Shown here: piece after piece, positions 6,561 through 8,437 of the stretch
Layout: each line of letters begins with the position of its first letter
Position numbering within the stretch: the first letter of the stretch is position 1
DNA from: an archaeon
GTDB lineage: Archaea; Asgardarchaeota; Hermodarchaeia; Hermodarchaeales; Hermodarchaeaceae
Direction: 5' to 3'
Assembly: GCA_016550405.1 (NCBI GenBank)
Contig: JABXGX010000200.1
Coordinates: 1 to 8,437, forward strand
DNA length: 8,437 nt
The notes under the pieces: model-generated
Database searches by the model: none
Seen by the model: the letters and a program-made list of their open reading frames with translations, nothing else
Told to the model about the DNA's origin: nothing
Position numbers and translations under genes: made by a program

Positions 6561-6773
6561 TTATTCCGGTTGTTTCTTTATTGCCGAAAAGACGGTCAAA
6601 TGGACAACGTGTCTATGTTCAATTTTGATGAACTGGCGGCTTAGTGTTTCTTCAAGGAGCTCCTTATCAAATTTTACCGTATTACTGATGCCTTGGTGCT
6701 CGATTTTTTCCATATATTGTCCAATTGACAGAGGATCCTTGTATTTATGGATAAGCGCGGATGGAACCCCCAA
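6561..6773 (-). CDS. possible 70-residue hypothetical protein
   Basis: A small soluble, charged protein I do not recognise; no helix is long or hydrophobic enough to span a membrane. The C-terminal half looks helix/strand-like, with KFDKELLEETLSRQF at 34-48 followed by HVVHLTVFSAIKK at 55-67. The start would be TTG at 6773, supported by AAGGAAG (6781-6787, minus strand) at 7 nt spacing. An AT-rich stretch (AAATAAATAAAAG, 6801-6813) upstream could be a TATA box, although its spacing would place the mRNA start very close to the Shine-Dalgarno site. The reading frame stays open about 30 bp upstream of the TTG but offers no ATG. The start region lies inside an inverted repeat (6765-6793). It is convergent with the CBS gene. 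A non-coding interpretation is possible because there is no family match and the length is modest. Confidence 0.42.
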   Translation of the reverse strand: MGVPSALIHKYKDPLSIGQYMEKIEHQGISNTVKFDKELLEETLSRQFIKIEHRHVVHLTVFSAIKKQPE

Positions 6774-6793
6774 GATGAGTCTTCCTTGGGGTT
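6765..6793. promoter_or_regulatory. hairpin over the start of the small gene, or plus-strand terminator
   Basis: The plus strand has AACCCCCAAG (6765-6774), a 10-nt loop and CTTGGGGTT (6785-6793): arms of nine base pairs with one bulged C. On the minus-strand mRNA one arm covers the TTG start and the other part of the Shine-Dalgarno site, so the stem could hide the initiation region. On the plus strand it is followed by a T-rich stretch (6792-6813), which resembles an intrinsic terminator. The nearest plus-strand gene ends 350 bp upstream. Confidence 0.5.
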
Positions 6794-6981
6794 TCTTTGG
6801 CTTTTATTTATTTCACGATTAAACTCAAGTCTCTCGACACATCATGACACTTGATTGCAATTAATCAGTAAATGCATTTTTTGGTTCAGCCTCAACAACC
6901 GCGATAACTGAAACGTTAGGCCACTTCTGTGTTCTCTGAAGGTTTGTCAGAGTTCCTTTGCACTTTGAGGCTGGTGTTAAC

Positions 6982-7572
6982 CTAGGGAAACAGGCTTCCG
7001 ATGAGCACTAATGCTCCTGCGATGATAAAGGCGGTCGCCGCGACATAGGTGATGGTTGTTGTGCTTAGGTATTTGCGGGCTCGATCACCCACGAAGACGC
7101 CAATCCCATTCACGAGCGCTAGAGCCAGGAACGCAGCGATGAAAACTAGGAGTAGTTGTCCTGTGGTTGCAGCAAGGAGAATGACGATTAATTGGGTTTT
7201 ATCGCCTAACTCGGCCAAGAACAAGAGAATAAATGCCCGTGCCCAAACCCGCGTTCCACGTGTTGGAGTCGACTTTTCGGGGTCCTCATTTCGTCTAGCT
7301 CTGTATATTGAAAATATGCCCAGGATTATGAAGCTAATGCCAGCAATTATTTGGATTAAAAAAAGAGGAACGAAGACTGCGATAAGGGTTCCAGCAAGGA
7401 CTCCAATCGCTGTGACCGTCAAAAGCCCTCCAAGCACTCCAAGATACACTTGATACGGTTTGCCTGTGTTAGCAGCGAGAGCAAAAGTGACCAGTTGCGT
7501 CTTATCCGCTAGTTCCGCAATGAGAACTAAAGCAAAAGATGTGAGAAATAGTGGCACAAACACGGCGCTCAC
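6982..7572 (-). CDS. UPF0016/GDT1 (TMEM165-type) divalent cation transporter
   Basis: A 196-residue membrane protein with the internal duplication of the UPF0016/GDT1/TMEM165 family, six helices expected. The two signature motifs are E20-LADKT (20-25) and E121-LGDKT (121-126); the acidic residues of these motifs form the cation path. The family exports or exchanges Mn2+ (bacterial MneA/Mnx, plant and yeast GDT1-like) and in some members Ca2+, usually against H+. The first motif has Ala22 instead of the usual Gly. A charged cytoplasmic linker (about 91-108) joins the halves. The start is GTG at 7572 (MSAVFVP); no Shine-Dalgarno site is present, and the TATA-like element centred 30 bp upstream suggests a leaderless or nearly leaderless transcript. 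It is divergent from the FTR1 iron permease gene with 158 bp between starts, pointing to a shared metal-homeostasis context (inference). Confidence 0.9.
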   Translation of the reverse strand: MSAVFVPLFLTSFALVLIAELADKTQLVTFALAANTGKPYQVYLGVLGGLLTVTAIGVLAGTLIAVFVPLFLIQIIAGISFIILGIFSIYRARRNEDPEKSTPTRGTRVWARAFILLFLAELGDKTQLIVILLAATTGQLLLVFIAAFLALALVNGIGVFVGDRARKYLSTTTITYVAATAFIIAGALVLIGSLFP

Positions 7573-7597
7573 ACGCTCTAACCGCTAAAAGGAACTC

Positions 7598-7607
7598 AAA
7601 TTAAAAG
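7598..7607 (-). promoter_or_regulatory. TATA-like box for the GDT1 gene
   Basis: The minus strand reads CTTTTAATTT centred about 30 bp upstream of the GTG start. A TAGGC half-site (7607-7611, minus strand) overlaps its upstream edge and resembles the arms of the inverted repeat in front of FTR1, so both promoters might respond to the same regulator. Confidence 0.45.
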
Positions 7608-7648
7608 CCTATCTTTTTTACGAGGTGGTGTTTCGTTATTTCGCTAAG

Positions 7649-7657
7649 TTTATAATT
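7649..7657 (+). promoter_or_regulatory. TATA box for the FTR1 gene
   Basis: TTTATAATT centred near 7653 predicts a transcription start around 7679, inside the inverted repeat at 7673-7694, and a leader of about 50 nt before the ATG. An alternative AT-rich element inside the right arm of the repeat (around 7689-7696) is also possible. Confidence 0.5.
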
Positions 7658-7672
7658 TAAGCAAGCCTAGTT

Positions 7673-7694
7673 TTTTTTAGGCACACCTAAAAAA
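7673..7694. promoter_or_regulatory. inverted repeat resembling a DtxR-family metal box, candidate FTR1 operator
   Basis: TTTTTTAGG, spacer CACA, then CCTAAAAAA: perfect 9-bp arms with a 4-bp gap. TTAGG/CCTAA half-sites are characteristic of DtxR-family iron or manganese repressors (DtxR, IdeR, MntR/TroR), although the classic IdeR site has a longer centre. The repeat covers the predicted transcription start of an iron permease gene, an ideal repression position. A further GCCTA half-site lies at 7665-7669. No regulator gene is in the window, so the assignment rests on motif and context. Confidence 0.6.
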
Positions 7695-7730
7695 TAAGCG
7701 CTGCCAATCAAAACGGATGTCGAAACATAT

Positions 7731-8437
7731 ATGATTGCTGGGTTTGTCATTGCTCTTCGCGAAGGTCTTGAAGCCGCCCTGATTGTGGGGATTGTGTTAG
7801 CTTTTCTTGCCCGAACCGGGGGTTCTCAAAGGTATTGGCAAGTCTTTGCTGGGGTGATCTCTGCAATCATTGTAAGCATAGCCTTAGCATTTGGATTTCA
7901 GTGGTTAGCTGGTGGATTTAGTGGACCTAGTGCTGAAATCTTCGAAGGAATCACGACACTGGTCGCCGCCGGTTTGTTAATTTCCATGATTGTGTGGATG
8001 GACCGAAAAGGACCGTCTCTTCAAATGGAACTTGAACAGAAAACCGCCGCCACAATGACAGCCACCTTGGGCATCTTCTTGATTGTTTTCATCGCTGTGC
8101 TCCGAGAAGGTGTAGAGACCGTACTGTTCCTCTCCGTGCTTCCTCTAAGTGAAGGCACTATTTGGCTCGGTGCCCTCTTAGGCTTCGCGGTGGCAATTGG
8201 CGTTGCCTACATCTATTTTGCCGGAACAAAACAATTCAGTCTTCGAACTTTCTTTCAAATCACCAGCATTTTTCTTATCTTCTTTGCTGCCGGAATGATT
8301 GCCTACGGTATTCATGAATTACAGGAGGCAGGAGTAGTTCCGATTCTCATTGAACATGTGTGGGATATTAACTTCATACTTCCCGAAAATAGCCCCCTCG
8401 GATTAGTGTTGAAAGGACTGGTAGGATATAATGGGAA
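7731..8437 (+). CDS. FTR1-family iron permease, 3' end outside window
   Basis: High-affinity iron permease of the FTR1/EfeU (OFeT) family in the cytoplasmic membrane; 235 residues are visible of a usual length near 270-290. Two REXXE iron-binding motifs are present in the correct helices: REGLE at 10-14 (helix 1) and REGVE at 125-129 (helix 4). The EIFEG motif (69-73) at the start of helix 3 and the C-terminal IHELQEAG segment (about 198-205) are also typical. The ATG is the first possible start and places REGLE at the usual distance from the N-terminus. No good Shine-Dalgarno site is seen; GGATG lies 10 bp or more upstream, and a five-codon ORF beginning at 7717 ends on the FTR1 ATG (ATGA overlap). 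No EfeO/EfeB partners are visible within the window, though they could follow. Regulation by iron is suggested by the inverted repeat over the predicted transcription start. Confidence 0.95.
   Translation, partial: MIAGFVIALREGLEAALIVGIVLAFLARTGGSQRYWQVFAGVISAIIVSIALAFGFQWLAGGFSGPSAEIFEGITTLVAAGLLISMIVWMDRKGPSLQMELEQKTAATMTATLGIFLIVFIAVLREGVETVLFLSVLPLSEGTIWLGALLGFAVAIGVAYIYFAGTKQFSLRTFFQITSIFLIFFAAGMIAYGIHELQEAGVVPILIEHVWDINFILPENSPLGLVLKGLVGYNG

Overview
The window (8437 bp, GC in the mid-40s by eye) looks chromosomal and most probably archaeal. Several genes have an AT-rich TATA-like element about 26-30 bp upstream of the start codon and no Shine-Dalgarno sequence, as expected for leaderless archaeal transcripts. 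Others have a clear GGAGG-type site and a TTG or GTG start. The protein families (UPF0016/GDT1, DUF362, stand-alone SagB-type nitroreductase, CBS pair, FTR1) are common in archaea, including uncultivated lineages. I cannot name the lineage; an Asgard or other mesophilic archaeon is only a guess. I see no IS element, phage gene, CRISPR array, rRNA or tRNA.

Layout. 1-1053 (+): 3' part of a CPA2-type cation/proton antiporter. 1194-1619 (+): small three-helix membrane protein of unknown function. 1770-2984 (-): MFS transporter resembling the FLVCR/SLC49 group, with a strong RBS, a TTG start and a perfect 12-bp palindrome next to the RBS. 3213-4037 (-): alpha/beta hydrolase with a complete catalytic triad. 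4207-4857 and 4842-5666 (-): SagB-type nitroreductase overlapping an upstream DUF362 gene, one transcription unit. 5988-6416 (+): small protein made of two CBS motifs. 6561-6773 (-): possible 70-aa small protein whose start lies in a hairpin. 6982-7572 (-): GDT1/UPF0016 divalent-cation transporter. 7731-8437 (+): FTR1-type iron permease, cut by the window end.

How they fit together. The clearest functional unit is the divergent GDT1/FTR1 pair. Its 158-bp intergenic region holds a promoter for each gene and a 22-bp inverted repeat (9-bp arms ending in TTAGG/CCTAA, 4-bp spacer) over the predicted FTR1 transcription start. This looks like a binding site for a DtxR-family metal-dependent repressor, so iron uptake, and possibly manganese handling, is probably metal-regulated here. 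The second unit is the DUF362-SagB operon, a putative flavin redox enzyme with a partner of unknown biochemical role; no YcaO cyclodehydratase or RiPP precursor is visible. The other genes look like individually transcribed membrane transport and housekeeping functions.

Gaps between the listed genes are all shorter than 300 bp. If the 70-aa gene is not real, 6417-6981 becomes a 565-bp gap holding only two palindromic elements. No complete novel system is evident; the most promising leads are the metal-box region, the DUF362-SagB pair and the FLVCR-like transporter with its operator-like palindrome.
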